Positions 10,530-19,816 of a stretch of DNA of 64,000 nt are shown in pieces. Source of the DNA: Actinopolyspora mortivallis DSM 44261 (GTDB lineage: Bacteria > Actinomycetota > Actinomycetes > Mycobacteriales > Pseudonocardiaceae); assembly GCF_000384035.1 (NCBI RefSeq), contig NZ_KB913024.1, positions 311,355 to 375,354 on the forward strand. The letters are read 5' to 3'. Numbering within the stretch: position 1 is the stretch's first letter; each line of letters begins with the position of its first letter. The notes beneath the pieces were generated by a model. That model saw nothing but the letters and a program-made list of their open reading frames with translations, was not told the origin of the DNA and did no database searches. The translations under genes were made by a program, and so were the position numbers.

Positions 10530-12242
10530 ATGAGTGATCGGGAACACCGGGGTGTGACGTCGTCCGCAAGCACCCACTATGACGTGGTCGTGGTCGGATC
10601 CGGCTTCGGCGGCAGCGTGGCCGCGTTGCGGCTGGTCGAGAAGGGCTACCGGGTGGCCGTGCTGGAGGCCGGCCGACGGTTCACGGACGAGGAGTTCCCC
10701 AAGACCTCCTGGGATCTGCGCAGGTTCCTGTGGGCACCGCGGCTCGGTTGTTACGGCATCCAGCGCATCCACATGCTGCAGAACGTGATGATCCTCGCCG
10801 GGGCGGGCGTGGGTGGTGGCTCGCTGGTGTACGCCAACACCCTCTACCGTCCGTTGCGGCCGTTCTTCACCGACTCCCAGTGGGCGCACATCACGGACTG
10901 GGAGCGGGAACTCGACCGACACTACGACCAGGCCAGCCGGATGCTGGGTGTGGTCACGAACCCGACCGTGACCCCCTCGGACCGGGTGATCCAGCAGGTC
11001 GCCTCCGACATGGGGGTGGCGGACAGCTACCACCCCACTCCCGTGGGGGTGTACTTCGGCGCGCCGGGCGAGCGCACGGCCGATCCGTACTTCGGCGGTG
11101 CCGGGCCGGAGCGCACCGGCTGCACCGAGTGCGGCGCGTGTATGACGGGATGCCGGGTCGGCGCCAAGAACACCCTGATGAAGAACTATCTCTACCTGGC
11201 CGAGTCCTTGGGGGCCGAGGTGTGGCCGATGACCACGGTCGACCGGCTGCACAAGGACTCCGCCGGACGCTGGCGGGTCCGCACCCACCGCACCGGCGCG
11301 GTGCTCGCGAAGAACCGCCGCACCTTCACCGCCGACCAGGTCGTGCTGGCGGCGGGGACGTGGGGCACCCAGAACCTGCTGCACCGGTGCCGGGACAACG
11401 GGGATCTGCCCGGGATCTCCCGCAGGCTGGGCGAGCTCACCCGGACCAACTCGGAGGCGATCATCGGGGCGCAGCGGCGCACGGTCGACCCGGAGCAGGA
11501 CTTCTCCCGGGGGACGGCGATCACCTCCTCGTTCCATCCGGACGAGCACACCCACATCGAGCCGGTGCGCTACGGCAAGGGCAGCAACGCCATGGGGCTG
11601 TTGCAGACCCTGCCGACCACCGGGGGCACGGACACCCCGCGTTGGAAGCAGTGGCTGCGCACCGCCGCCACTCGGCCGTTGACCACGCTGCGGCTGCTGT
11701 CGGTGCGCCGCTGGAGCGAACGCACGGTGATCCTGCTGGTGATGCAGAGCCTGGACAACTCCCTGCGGACGAGGCTGCGCAGGGGACGTTTCGGCAGGCG
11801 CAGGCTCATCTCGGAGCAGGGACACGGCGAGCCGAACCCGACCTGGATCCCCGCCGGGGAGCGGGCCAACGAGCTGGCCGCCGAGAAGATCGACGGCATC
11901 TCGGGGGGTACCTGGGGTGAGCTGTTCGACATCCCGCTGACGGCGCACTTCATCGGAGGTTGCCCGATCAGCTCGGATCCGGACAGCGGGGTGATCGACC
12001 CCTACCACCGGGCCTGGGGATACCCAGATCTATCCATAGTGGATGGATCGGCGATCACGGCGAACCTCGGGGTCAACCCCTCGCTGACCATCACGGCCCA
12101 GGCCGAGCGCGCCTTCTCCATGTGGCCGAACAAGGGCGAGAGCGACCCGAGGGCACCGCAGTCCGCCGAGTACCGACCGGTGGAGCCGGTGCGGCCGCGT
12201 CACCCGGCGGTGCCGGACGACGCGCCCGCCGCCCTGCGGTGA
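10530..12242 (+). CDS. choD: GMC-family FAD oxidoreductase (cholesterol oxidase ChoD-like)
   Basis: Flavin-dependent alcohol oxidase or dehydrogenase of the glucose-methanol-choline family; position between guaB3 and guaA matches choD of mycobacteria. Residues ~20-50 contain the FAD dinucleotide motif VVVVGSGFGGSVAALRL; a Cys-rich segment CTECGACMTGC follows near residue 200, seen in this ChoD-like branch; the C-terminus holds the GMC signature region with an HFIGGCPIS histidine. ATG at 10530 is preferred; GTG codons at 10509 and 10554 are alternatives and none has a strong ribosome-binding site. No signal peptide. Steroid activity is inferred from family position, not shown; several ChoD-like proteins lack proven cholesterol oxidase activity. 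Confidence 0.85.
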   Translation: MSDREHRGVTSSASTHYDVVVVGSGFGGSVAALRLVEKGYRVAVLEAGRRFTDEEFPKTSWDLRRFLWAPRLGCYGIQRIHMLQNVMILAGAGVGGGSLVYANTLYRPLRPFFTDSQWAHITDWERELDRHYDQASRMLGVVTNPTVTPSDRVIQQVASDMGVADSYHPTPVGVYFGAPGERTADPYFGGAGPERTGCTECGACMTGCRVGAKNTLMKNYLYLAESLGAEVWPMTTVDRLHKDSAGRWRVRTHRTGAVLAKNRRTFTADQVVLAAGTWGTQNLLHRCRDNGDLPGISRRLGELTRTNSEAIIGAQRRTVDPEQDFSRGTAITSSFHPDEHTHIEPVRYGKGSNAMGLLQTLPTTGGTDTPRWKQWLRTAATRPLTTLRLLSVRRWSERTVILLVMQSLDNSLRTRLRRGRFGRRRLISEQGHGEPNPTWIPAGERANELAAEKIDGISGGTWGELFDIPLTAHFIGGCPISSDPDSGVIDPYHRAWGYPDLSIVDGSAITANLGVNPSLTITAQAERAFSMWPNKGESDPRAPQSAEYRPVEPVRPRHPAVPDDAPAALR

Positions 12243-12309
12243 ACCCACCTCCCGGGGTGCCCGGCGCGGCAGGCGGGCCGCTGCCCGCCGGGTTCTCCAG
12301 GGGGTGATG

Positions 12310-12353
12310 CCGTCGGAACCCGACGGACCTGGGAGAATACGCTGACCAGCGTA
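12310..12353. promoter_or_regulatory. Two inverted repeats in the guaA promoter region
   Basis: CCGTCGG-AAC-CCGACGG (12310-12326) can form a 7-bp hairpin, possibly the end of the choD transcript. TACGCTG-AC-CAGCGTA (12338-12353) is a perfect 7+2+7 palindrome whose left half doubles as a -10-like TACGCT 27 bases before the guaA start, so a repressor bound there would block the promoter. Confidence 0.45.
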
Positions 12354-12379
12354 GTGTTCTCACCCGGAGGTTCGACGTC

Positions 12380-14002
12380 GTGTCCGACACCGCAGGCGGT
12401 ATCGACCCCGCCGGTCAGGGTTCCGCTCGGGGGCGTCCCGGCAGCGGCCCCGTGCTGGTGGTCGATTTCGGTGCGCAGTACGCACAGCTCATCGCCCGCC
12501 GGATACGGGAGGCGCAGATCTATTCCGAGGTTGTGCCTCACAGCACGCCGGTGGAGGAGATGCTGCGGCGGGATCCGGCCGCCATCGTGCTCTCCGGCGG
12601 CCCCTCCAGCGTCTACGAACAGGACGCTCCCCAGGTGGACGAGACGCTGTTCCGCTCGGGTGTGCCGGTGTTCGGGATCTGCTACGGCTTCCAGGCCATG
12701 ACGAGGGCGCTCGGAGGCACCGTCGAACGGACCGGAACCAGGGAGTTCGGCAGAACCGACCTCTCGGTCTGCGCGGCCGGGGGAACGCTGCACCAGGAAC
12801 TGCCCCAGCACCACCCGGTGTGGATGAGCCACGGGGACTCGGTGAGCAAGGCTCCCGAGGGCTTCCGGGTGATCGCGGAGACGGCCGACACCCCGGTGGC
12901 GGCCTTCGAGAACCCCGAGCTCGGCCTCGCCGGGGTGCAGTACCACCCCGAGGTGGCGCACTCACCGCACGGTCAGGAGGTGCTGCGCAGGTTCCTGCAC
13001 GACATAGCGGGTATCCGTCCCACGTGGACGACCACCTCGATCGTGGACGAGACGGTGGCCGCGATCCGGGAACAGGTCGGAAACGCCCGCGCGATCTGCG
13101 CGCTGTCCGGGGGAGTGGACTCCGCCGTGGCCGGCGCGTTGGTCAACAGGGCCATCGGCGACCGGCTGACCTGTGTGTTCGTGGACCACGGTCTGCTGCG
13201 CTCCGGGGAACGTGCCCAGGTGGAGCGGGACTTCGTGGCCGCCACCGGCGCCCGTCTGGTGGTGGTCGACGCCGTCCGACAGTTCGGTGACGCGCTCGCC
13301 GGGGTGACCGACCCCGAGGAGAAACGCAAGATCATCGGACGCGAGTTCATCCGGACCTTCGAACGCGCCGCGCGGGATTTGCAGACCGAGGCCGGCCAAG
13401 CCGGTGAGCGCGTCGAGTACCTGGTGCAGGGGACGCTGTACCCCGACGTGGTGGAGTCCGGTGGGGGCACCGGGACGGCCAACATCAAAAGCCACCACAA
13501 CGTCGGGGGACTGCCCGAGGACCTGCGGTTCGACCTGGTCGAACCGCTGCGGGCCCTGTTCAAGGACGAGGTGCGCAAGGTCGGTTCCGAACTCGGGCTG
13601 CCCGAGACCATCGTGCAGCGCCAGCCCTTCCCCGGTCCCGGCCTGGCCATCAGGGTGATCGGCGAGGTGACCCAGCAGCGCCTCGCCGTGCTGCGCGCCG
13701 CCGACGCCATCGTCCGCGAGGAACTGACCGCCTCGGGGCTGGACCGCGAGATCTGGCAGTGCCCGGTGGTGCTGCTGGCCGACGTGCAGTCCGTCGGGGT
13801 CCAGGGCGACGGACGCACCTACGGCTACCCGGTGGTGCTGCGGCCGGTCTCCAGCGAGGACGCCATGACCGCCGACTGGACCCGCCTGCCCTACGAGGTG
13901 CTCGAACGCATCTCCACCAGGGTGACCAACGAGGTCCCCGAGGTGAACCGGGTGACCCTCGACGTCACCTCCAAACCGCCGGGGACCATCGAGTGGGAGT
14001 GA
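12380..14002 (+). CDS. guaA: GMP synthase (glutamine-hydrolysing)
   Basis: Converts XMP to GMP with ATP and glutamine. 540 aa. N-terminal class I glutaminase: nucleophile C101 in FGICYGFQ, and the histidine of QYHPEV. C-terminal synthetase: PP-loop LSGGVDSAV, then [16 protein letters not shown] and the [11 protein letters not shown] dimerisation region; it ends in the conserved KPPGTIEWE. The GTG at 12380 has CCGGAGG 11 bases upstream; residues 1-22 are a short non-conserved lead-in common in actinomycetes. Downstream a 9-bp hairpin separates it from convergent genes. Confidence 0.97.
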   Translation: MSDTAGGIDPAGQGSARGRPGSGPVLVVDFGAQYAQLIARRIREAQIYSEVVPHSTPVEEMLRRDPAAIVLSGGPSSVYEQDAPQVDETLFRSGVPVFGICYGFQAMTRALGGTVERTGTREFGRTDLSVCAAGGTLHQELPQHHPVWMSHGDSVSKAPEGFRVIAETADTPVAAFENPELGLAGVQYHPEVAHSPHGQEVLRRFLHDIAGIRPTWTTTSIVDETVAAIREQVGNARAICALSGGVDSAVAGALVNRAIGDRLTCVFVDHGLLRSGERAQVERDFVAATGARLVVVDAVRQFGDALAGVTDPEEKRKIIGREFIRTFERAARDLQTEAGQAGERVEYLVQGTLYPDVVESGGGTGTANIKSHHNVGGLPEDLRFDLVEPLRALFKDEVRKVGSELGLPETIVQRQPFPGPGLAIRVIGEVTQQRLAVLRAADAIVREELTASGLDREIWQCPVVLLADVQSVGVQGDGRTYGYPVVLRPVSSEDAMTADWTRLPYEVLERISTRVTNEVPEVNRVTLDVTSKPPGTIEWE

Positions 14003-14010
14003 GTCCGCAC

Positions 14011-14034
14011 GGGGGCCGCGCGAAGGCGGCCCCC
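14011..14034. terminator. Bidirectional hairpin after guaA
   Basis: GGGGGCCGC (14011-14019) pairs with GCGGCCCCC (14026-14034) around a 6-base loop, lying between the guaA stop and the convergent gene ending at 14058. Confidence 0.75.
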
Positions 14035-14057
14035 GCCGACGGGCGAACTCCCTCCGC

Positions 14058-14282
14058 TCAACGACGCCGCAACGCGCTGACCAGCATCAGCAGTCCCACC
14101 GCCACCGCGCCGAAGGCCAGCGCCCGCTGGGCGGTCCAGGTGCCGCCGACCAGCAGGTAGACCGAGGTGGCCACCGTCAGCAGCCCCGCCGTCAGAGCGA
14201 TCGGGTCCACGGTGGCCAGGCGGGAGGGCTTCTTCTCCTCCGGGGCGGGTTCGTCCCGGGACTCCGTTCGGTACTCAGACAC
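14058..14282 (-). CDS. Small two-helix membrane protein coupled to PspC gene
   Basis: 74-aa protein of unknown function. After a charged N-terminus (about 25 residues, many Glu/Arg/Lys) there are two hydrophobic helices at about residues 27-43 and 50-68 and an Arg-rich end. The GTG at 14282 overlaps the stop of the upstream PspC-domain gene by 8 bases (GTGTCTGA), so translation is probably coupled and the two products may work together in the membrane. No family name is recognised. Confidence 0.75.
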   Translation of the reverse strand: MSEYRTESRDEPAPEEKKPSRLATVDPIALTAGLLTVATSVYLLVGGTWTAQRALAFGAVAVGLLMLVSALRRR

Positions 14283-15549
14283 GGAAAACCTCCACGGTTC
14301 CGGTGTTGGTCCGCAGTGTGAGCCTGAGCTCCCCACCTCCGGAGCCGTCCGGCCCCAGATCGGTGCGCTCCACCCGCAGGTTCCTGCCGGCGCGTTCGGT
14401 TCCCAGGCAGTCCACCGAACCGAAGTCGGTGGAGCACGTGAGGTGTACGTCCGCCTCCCGTGGCAGGTACACCGTGGTCGCTCCCGCCCCCAGCCGCACT
14501 GAGGTGTGCGTCCGTCCCTCGGACGGTAGCCGCATGTCCTGCAGTCGCAGGGTGATGCTGCCCACCGAGCCCGAGTACTCGGACCCCAGTTCCGTCGCCC
14601 GGCTAGGAACCACGTCCACGTGGGTGAAGCCGTTCCACGGACGCTCCGGGATCTGGGTGGCCAGCATGCTCACCAGTGCCACCGGTATCGCGAACGCGAT
14701 GAGTCCCCGCCCGCCGCGCAGGAAGGCCCCCGCGAGCATCCCGCAGCCGAGCACCCCGAGGGTGACCGCGCCGATGGTGACCGGGGAGGCGCCCACCGCG
14801 ATGGAGAACCCGCTCGCCAGCAGGGCGAGTCCCAGGGTCGTCAGGGTCACCGAATGCCGCGGGGCTCCGCGTTCCCGGGGCGGGCGGGGACTCGGTGGAG
14901 GGGGCGGCGCGGGTTCGGCCGGTCCTTCGTCCCCGGGAGGGGAGGGGGGAGCGGTTCCCGCCGGGGGCGGCGGTTCCGCGGCCGGATACACCCACGTCCG
15001 TTCCCCCCACCGTTCACCGGCCGGAGCCTGGGCGGAGGAGGAGCCCGTCGGGAGACCGGACTCGTGCGCCGCGTTCGTGCGTTCCGGTGGTGCGGGAACG
15101 GCCCGGTCGCTGTAGTGGCGGTGCAGCAGGTACAGCGCCAGCAGCCCGACCAGCAGTCCGAGGACACCGGGCAGGTCGAACACGGAGAACGCCACCGGAA
15201 CCAGCAGCAGCACCAGCAGTACCAGCAGCACGGGGGAACGGTCCCTGAGCGTTCCCGTGCGCGGGTCGACCTTCGGCAGGGCCAGCCACAGCAGCAGGTA
15301 GAACAACAGCCCGGCCCCGCCGTAGAACGTCCCCACCACGAAGACGACCCGGAACAGCACCGGGTCGATGCCGTAACGCTCGCCGAGCGCGGCGGCCACC
15401 CCGGCGATCTTGCGGTTGGTGTCCGTGCGTGCCGGGCGGGTGTGCCACATGGTGCGGACCGAGTCGAGCACGTCCTCGTCCGGCCGTGCGGAACCGCCTG
15501 CCGAGCCTGTGGCTCCCCCCGCCGGGTCGCTGCCTCCTGCTCCGCTCAT
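14275..15549 (-). CDS. PspC domain-containing multi-pass membrane protein
   Basis: 424 aa from the ATG at 15549, which has GTGGAGA five bases upstream; open codons further upstream lack support. Order of parts: Ser/Gly/Pro-rich N-terminus; PspC domain (IAGVAAALGERYGIDPVLFR, then a helix) at about residues 45-110; two further helices; a Pro-rich cytosolic linker (~165-250); a helical bundle (~260-320); and a C-terminal beta-rich domain resembling the LiaF/DUF4097 toast-rack. PspC proteins sense or relay envelope stress. The gene diverges from a PspC histidine kinase across 118 bases, suggesting a joint stress module. Confidence 0.85.
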   Translation of the reverse strand: MSGAGGSDPAGGATGSAGGSARPDEDVLDSVRTMWHTRPARTDTNRKIAGVAAALGERYGIDPVLFRVVFVVGTFYGGAGLLFYLLLWLALPKVDPRTGTLRDRSPVLLVLLVLLLVPVAFSVFDLPGVLGLLVGLLALYLLHRHYSDRAVPAPPERTNAAHESGLPTGSSSAQAPAGERWGERTWVYPAAEPPPPAGTAPPSPPGDEGPAEPAPPPPPSPRPPRERGAPRHSVTLTTLGLALLASGFSIAVGASPVTIGAVTLGVLGCGMLAGAFLRGGRGLIAFAIPVALVSMLATQIPERPWNGFTHVDVVPSRATELGSEYSGSVGSITLRLQDMRLPSEGRTHTSVRLGAGATTVYLPREADVHLTCSTDFGSVDCLGTERAGRNLRVERTDLGPDGSGGGELRLTLRTNTGTVEVFRV

Positions 15550-15667
15550 GTCTCCACTCTGCGCGGACGGGGTGCCGTCGTCCTCAGGGACCTCCCCCAG
15601 TTCGTCCCCGGCACCGCCGGGGTTTCCCCGATTCCCCGCGCTCCGGGAGCGTGCAACCATCGACCCC

Positions 15668-17035
15668 GTGCAGGCCCGTTCCAGGCGATTCGCGCGAGGT
15701 GTCCCGGGGGAGGAGGACACCGTCGACCCGCACGCCCAGACCGTTCCGCTGCGCTCCCCGGGGCTCCGGCGGGTCTACCGCCAGCGTTCCGGGCGGGTGG
15801 TGGCCGGTGTGGCCATCGGGATCGCCCGGCACCTGGACATCCCGGTGCTGTGGGTGCGGGCCGTTTTCGCCGCGCTGGCCGCCCTGGGCGGGGCCGGTGT
15901 GCTGGCCTACGGCCTGCTGTGGGTGTTCGTGCGGCAGCGGCCGGACGGGGGCGGGGAGTCCACGGAACGGGAGCGCAGGCAGGGTCTGGTGTTGCTGCTG
16001 CTCGGTATCGGCATGGCGGTGTCGGTGGCCTCGCTCAGCGCCGTGCCCTCCTGGCTGGTGGTCACCCTGGGAGCCACGCTGGTGGGCGGGGCCGTGCTCT
16101 GGCGCGAGGCGGACGAGTCCCAGCGGCAGCAGTGGCGCCGGGAGGCCCGGTCGAGCGTGCGTGGCCTGCTGGCCGGAGGGGGTCGTGCCGGGACGCTGCG
16201 GGTGCTGGCCGGGGCGCTGCTGGTGCTGGCCGGGATGGTCGTGTTCGTGGGTGGAGCCATCGGCAGCGAGGTTCCCGTGGTGTTCGCCGCCGTGGTCGCC
16301 ACGTTGGTCGGGGTGGCCGTGCTCACCGTGCCCTGGTGGATGCGTCTGGTCGGCGATCTCGACGTGGAACGCGCCACCAGGATCAGGTCCCAGGAACGTG
16401 CCGAGATAGCCGCGCACCTGCACGACTCGGTGCTGCAGACCTTGGCGCTGATCCAGAAGCAGGCCGGTTCCGAGCGGGAGGTGCGCAGGCTGGCGCGCAG
16501 CCAGGAGCGGGAACTGCGCCAGTGGCTGTACGGGCCGGCGGGGTACAGTCGGGGTTCCCACCCCATGACCGAGTCGCCCGTGGCGATGCGGGAGCCCGGG
16601 GAACCGGACACCGGCGAGTCCGCGAGCACGAGCGGAACCCTCTCGGAGGAGTTGGGGCGCATCTGCGGCGAGGTCGAGGACGGCTTCGACGTCACGGTAC
16701 AGCCGGTGGTGGTCGGCGACGGCCCCGTGGACGAGCGGTTGCGGGCCATGCTGGCCGCGGCGAAGGAGGCCGTCGTCAACGCGGCCAAACACGCCGGGGT
16801 GGAGGAGGTCAGCGTCTACGCCGAGTTGCAGCCGGACCGGGCCGAGCTGTTCGTCCGTGACCGGGGGGCGGGTTTCGACCCGGAGGCGGTGCGGGCGGAT
16901 CGTCACGGCCTGTCCGACTCGATCCGCGGCAGGATGGAGCGCAACGGCGGTCGGGTGCGGCTGCGCACCGCCCCCGGATCGGGAACCGAGGTGCAGCTGG
17001 AACTGCCCCGCACCTCCGACGAGCAGCGACAGTGA
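15668..17035 (+). CDS. PspC-type sensor histidine kinase (MacS-like)
   Basis: Membrane sensor kinase, 455 aa from the GTG at 15668. Residues ~30-95 form a PspC domain (YRQRSGRVVAGVAIGIARHLDIP plus helix), followed by two to four more helices; a HisKA_3 dimerisation domain has the phospho-histidine at H252 (HLHDSVLQTL); the C-terminal ATPase domain shows the N-box EAVVNAAKHAG and the DRGAGFD box. Partner response regulator begins 13 bases downstream. The architecture matches MacS of Corynebacterium and Streptomyces, which senses envelope stress. In-frame codons before 15668 overlap the divergent PspC gene and are not coding in my view. Confidence 0.88.
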   Translation: MQARSRRFARGVPGEEDTVDPHAQTVPLRSPGLRRVYRQRSGRVVAGVAIGIARHLDIPVLWVRAVFAALAALGGAGVLAYGLLWVFVRQRPDGGGESTERERRQGLVLLLLGIGMAVSVASLSAVPSWLVVTLGATLVGGAVLWREADESQRQQWRREARSSVRGLLAGGGRAGTLRVLAGALLVLAGMVVFVGGAIGSEVPVVFAAVVATLVGVAVLTVPWWMRLVGDLDVERATRIRSQERAEIAAHLHDSVLQTLALIQKQAGSEREVRRLARSQERELRQWLYGPAGYSRGSHPMTESPVAMREPGEPDTGESASTSGTLSEELGRICGEVEDGFDVTVQPVVVGDGPVDERLRAMLAAAKEAVVNAAKHAGVEEVSVYAELQPDRAELFVRDRGAGFDPEAVRADRHGLSDSIRGRMERNGGRVRLRTAPGSGTEVQLELPRTSDEQRQ

Positions 17036-17048
17036 AGGAGTGGCAGGC

Positions 17049-17738
17049 ATGGTCGCGGAAACCGTCGACACCGGTCGGGACGAGGCCACCAGGGTGGGGG
17101 TCTACGTCGTCGACGACCACGCGCTGTTCCGCACCGGGGTGCGTGCCGAGCTCGGCGTCGCCGAGGACCGGGTACGGGTGGTCGGTGAGGCGGGTTCGGT
17201 GGCCGAGGCCGTGGCCGGGATCGCCCATCTGCGTCCCGACGTGGTGCTGCTGGACGTGCACATGCCGGACGGAGGCGGTGTGGAGGTGCTGCGCCGGGTC
17301 CGGCAGCAGCATCCCGAGGTGGTCTTTTTGGCCCTGTCCGTCTCGGACGCGGCCGAGGACGTGATCACGGTGATCCGTGCCGGGGCGCGTGGCTACGTCA
17401 CGAAGACGATCTCGGGGCGGGAGCTGGCCGACGCGATCTGCCGGGTCGCCGGTGGGGACGCGGTCTTCTCTCCCCGGCTGGCCGGTTTCGTGCTCGACGC
17501 CTTCTCGGAGGGGCCGAACTCGACGCCGGTGGGGGACCCGGAACTGGACCAGCTCACCAGGAGGGAACGCGACGTGCTGCGCCTGCTGGCGCGCGGCTAC
17601 TCCTACCGCGAGATCGGCTCCGAGCTGTTCATCTCGGTCAAGACCGTGGAAACCCACGTGTCCAGCGTGTTGCGCAAGACGCAGCTGTCCAACCGCTACG
17701 AGCTGTCCAAGTGGGCCTCGGACCGGCGGCTCGTCTGA
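17049..17738 (+). CDS. NarL/LuxR-type response regulator (MacR-like)
   Basis: Partner of the PspC kinase. 229 aa from the ATG at 17049, with AAGGAG overlapping the kinase stop. Receiver domain residues ~18-135: acidic pair DD near residue 24, phospho-acceptor D69 (VLLDVHMPDGG), conserved Lys in GYVTKTIS. A LuxR HTH covers residues ~165-225 (LTRRERDVLRLLARGYSYREI, VKTVETHVSSVLRK). All catalytic residues expected for phosphorylation are present, unlike the BldM-like protein of this window. Likely controls envelope-stress and PspC genes. Confidence 0.9.
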   Translation: MVAETVDTGRDEATRVGVYVVDDHALFRTGVRAELGVAEDRVRVVGEAGSVAEAVAGIAHLRPDVVLLDVHMPDGGGVEVLRRVRQQHPEVVFLALSVSDAAEDVITVIRAGARGYVTKTISGRELADAICRVAGGDAVFSPRLAGFVLDAFSEGPNSTPVGDPELDQLTRRERDVLRLLARGYSYREIGSELFISVKTVETHVSSVLRKTQLSNRYELSKWASDRRLV

Positions 17739-17767
17739 ACTCGGCCGGTGTGCTCGTACGGCGACCG

Positions 17768-17788
17768 CCCCGGTGCCTTCCTCCGGGG
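17768..17788. terminator. Hairpin between convergent genes
   Basis: CCCCGG (17768-17773) and CCGGGG (17783-17788) with a 9-base loop, in the 54-base gap between the response regulator and the EamA gene. Confidence 0.5.
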
Positions 17789-17792
17789 ATGG

Positions 17793-18818
17793 TCAGTTCC
17801 GGGCGGACTCCGCCCGCTCGGTCCGTTCCGCGCGTTTTCCGCCGCGCGGTCCCCGCACGGTGGTTCTGCTCAGCGCGACTCCCAGCAGCACGATCGCCAT
17901 CCCCAGCGCCATGCGCGGCCCGAAACGTTCGTCGAGCACCAGCCAGCCCAGCACCACCGAGACCACGGGCATCAGGTAGGTCACGGTGGAGGCCGTGGTG
18001 GCTCCCTCGTCGGAGATGATCCGGATGTGCAGCGCGAAGGCGAATCCGGTGCCGAAGATCCCGAGCACCGCCACGGCGAGCAGGGGCAGCGGTGCCGGGT
18101 GGATCGGTTCCAGGCCCCCGACGGGCAGGGTGAGCAGGGCGATCCCGCTCGCCGCGGTCAGTTGGGTGGCGGCCACCGTCAGTGGGGGCAGCGGTTGTTC
18201 CCCGCCGCCGGAGCCGCTCAGGCCGCGTCCTATGTAGACGAAGCTGATCCCGTAGCTGGCCGCGGCCGCCAGGCAGGCGAGCACTCCCCACCCGAACAGC
18301 CCCGCGGAGCCCTGCCACGGAGCCAGGATCACCACCACGCCGGAGAAACCCACCAGCAGGCCGAACAGCCGCAGCGGCGGTAGCGACCTCTCGGTGCCGT
18401 ACAGCAGGCCGAAGAGGACGGTCCACAACGGAGTGGTGGCGTTGAGGACTCCGGTGAGCCCCGAGTCGACCGTGCGTTCGCCGATCCCGAACAGGATCCA
18501 GGGCAGCACGTTGCCGAACACGGCGGCCACCGCGATGGTGCCCCACAGGGCGCGTTTGCCTGCGGAGCCGAACCCCACCAGGCCGCCGCCGCTGAGCAGG
18601 CAGAGGGTGACCACCACCACCGCGCCGAGCACAATGCGCGCGAAGGCCACCTGAGTGGGGGTCAGAGCCTGTAACCCCACCTTGATGAACAGGAAGCTCG
18701 CTCCCCACAGCAGGGCGAGGGTGCCCAGCCGCACGTAGTTGGCGCGGTTGTTCAACGTCTCCTCCACGATCGCGGGATTCGGGCCGGCTTCGACCCGCGC
18801 TCCACCCTGCTCCTCCAT
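17793..18818 (-). CDS. EamA/DMT-family transporter
   Basis: Ten-helix membrane exporter of the drug/metabolite superfamily (341 aa), two EamA repeats (starting near RLGTLALLWGASFLFIKVG and FGWGVLACLAAAASYGISFVY). Substrate unknown; relatives export amino acids and metabolites. ATG at 18818 chosen because it begins the family N-terminus; the much longer open frame beyond it is antisense to the LysR gene. No Shine-Dalgarno is seen; the mRNA may be leaderless. It diverges by 61 bases from a LysR-type regulator, the classical arrangement for regulator and target. Confidence 0.88.
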   Translation of the reverse strand: MEEQGGARVEAGPNPAIVEETLNNRANYVRLGTLALLWGASFLFIKVGLQALTPTQVAFARIVLGAVVVVTLCLLSGGGLVGFGSAGKRALWGTIAVAAVFGNVLPWILFGIGERTVDSGLTGVLNATTPLWTVLFGLLYGTERSLPPLRLFGLLVGFSGVVVILAPWQGSAGLFGWGVLACLAAAASYGISFVYIGRGLSGSGGGEQPLPPLTVAATQLTAASGIALLTLPVGGLEPIHPAPLPLLAVAVLGIFGTGFAFALHIRIISDEGATTASTVTYLMPVVSVVLGWLVLDERFGPRMALGMAIVLLGVALSRTTVRGPRGGKRAERTERAESARN

Positions 18819-18879
18819 ATCAATTAGGACAAGTGGATTTTTCTTCACTCGCTTTTCAGTTCTGCTGTAAGATGCTGGT
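18819..18879. promoter_or_regulatory. AT-rich divergent promoter of EamA and LysR genes
   Basis: 61 bases between divergent starts, markedly AT-rich for this genome. TAAGAT (18868-18873) ends six bases before the GTG of the LysR gene, so transcription probably begins at the start codon (leaderless). LysR binding is expected here. Confidence 0.55.
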
Positions 18880-19773
18880 GTGTTGGACGTCCGGCGGATG
18901 CAGGTACTGCGTGCGGTGATCAACAGCGGTTCGGTGAGCGCCGCCGCGAACAATCTCGGATACACGCCCTCGGCGATCAGCCAGCAGCTGACCACCCTGG
19001 AACGCGAGGCGGGGCTGCCGCTGCTGGAGAAGGCCGGCCGGGGGCTGCGCCCCACCGCCGCCGGAACCATGCTCGCCGAACGGGCGGGCAGGCTCTCCGA
19101 ACTGATCTCCGAGACCGAGGCGGAACTGTCCGAGCTGCGTGCCGGCCGCATCGGTGTGCTGCGCGTGCGTTTCTTCCACAGTGCCGGAGTGGCGCTGATC
19201 CCGCCCGCCGTGGCCGAGTTCCGCGAGCAGTGCCCCGACGTGCAGCTCGACCTGAGCATGTGCGAGCAGGGACTGCTGGACCAGCTCGTCGAGGGCTCCG
19301 CCGACGTCGCCGTGCTCGTGACAGGACGGGACGTTCCCGCGACACGGGGAATCCGGATGGTGCACCTGGTCGACGACCCATACCGGATCGTGCTTCCGAT
19401 GGGGCACCCGCTGGGTACCGAGCAGGCCGTCGACCTCGGGTGGCTTTCCGGGGAGTCCTGGATCCAGGAGTCGTTGACCCACGGTCCCTGCGCCGAGCCG
19501 CTGCGCGACGCCTTCGCCGCGGCCGGGTTCACCCCGAACCTCGCGTTGGAGGCCGACAACTCCCACTCCTCCCAGGGATTCGTGGCCGCCGGAGTGGGGG
19601 TGTCGCTGATACCCCGACTGGGGCTGGACCCGGTGCACCCGAACGTCGTGATCCGCCCGGCCCGCAACCCCGAACCGGTGCGCAGGATCCACGTCGCCGT
19701 GCGCGAGTCGGTGGCCCAGCTGCCCAGCACCGAGATCCTGCTGCGGGCGCTCTCCCACGCCGCGGCGGGCTGA
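18880..19773 (+). CDS. LysR-family transcriptional regulator
   Basis: 297 aa. N-terminal winged helix (residues 1-60: MQVLRAVINSGSVSAAANNL, YTPSAISQQLTTLEREAG) and a two-subdomain periplasmic-binding-protein-like effector domain (~90-295). GTG at 18880 chosen from the family N-terminus and a -10 element placed for a leaderless transcript. By position it should regulate the divergent EamA exporter and perhaps itself; the ligand cannot be told from sequence. Confidence 0.9.
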   Translation: MLDVRRMQVLRAVINSGSVSAAANNLGYTPSAISQQLTTLEREAGLPLLEKAGRGLRPTAAGTMLAERAGRLSELISETEAELSELRAGRIGVLRVRFFHSAGVALIPPAVAEFREQCPDVQLDLSMCEQGLLDQLVEGSADVAVLVTGRDVPATRGIRMVHLVDDPYRIVLPMGHPLGTEQAVDLGWLSGESWIQESLTHGPCAEPLRDAFAAAGFTPNLALEADNSHSSQGFVAAGVGVSLIPRLGLDPVHPNVVIRPARNPEPVRRIHVAVRESVAQLPSTEILLRALSHAAAG

Positions 19774-19816
19774 ACCGGGACGGTGGTTTCGTCGTGAGGA
19801 GCGGTGCGCCCGAAGG

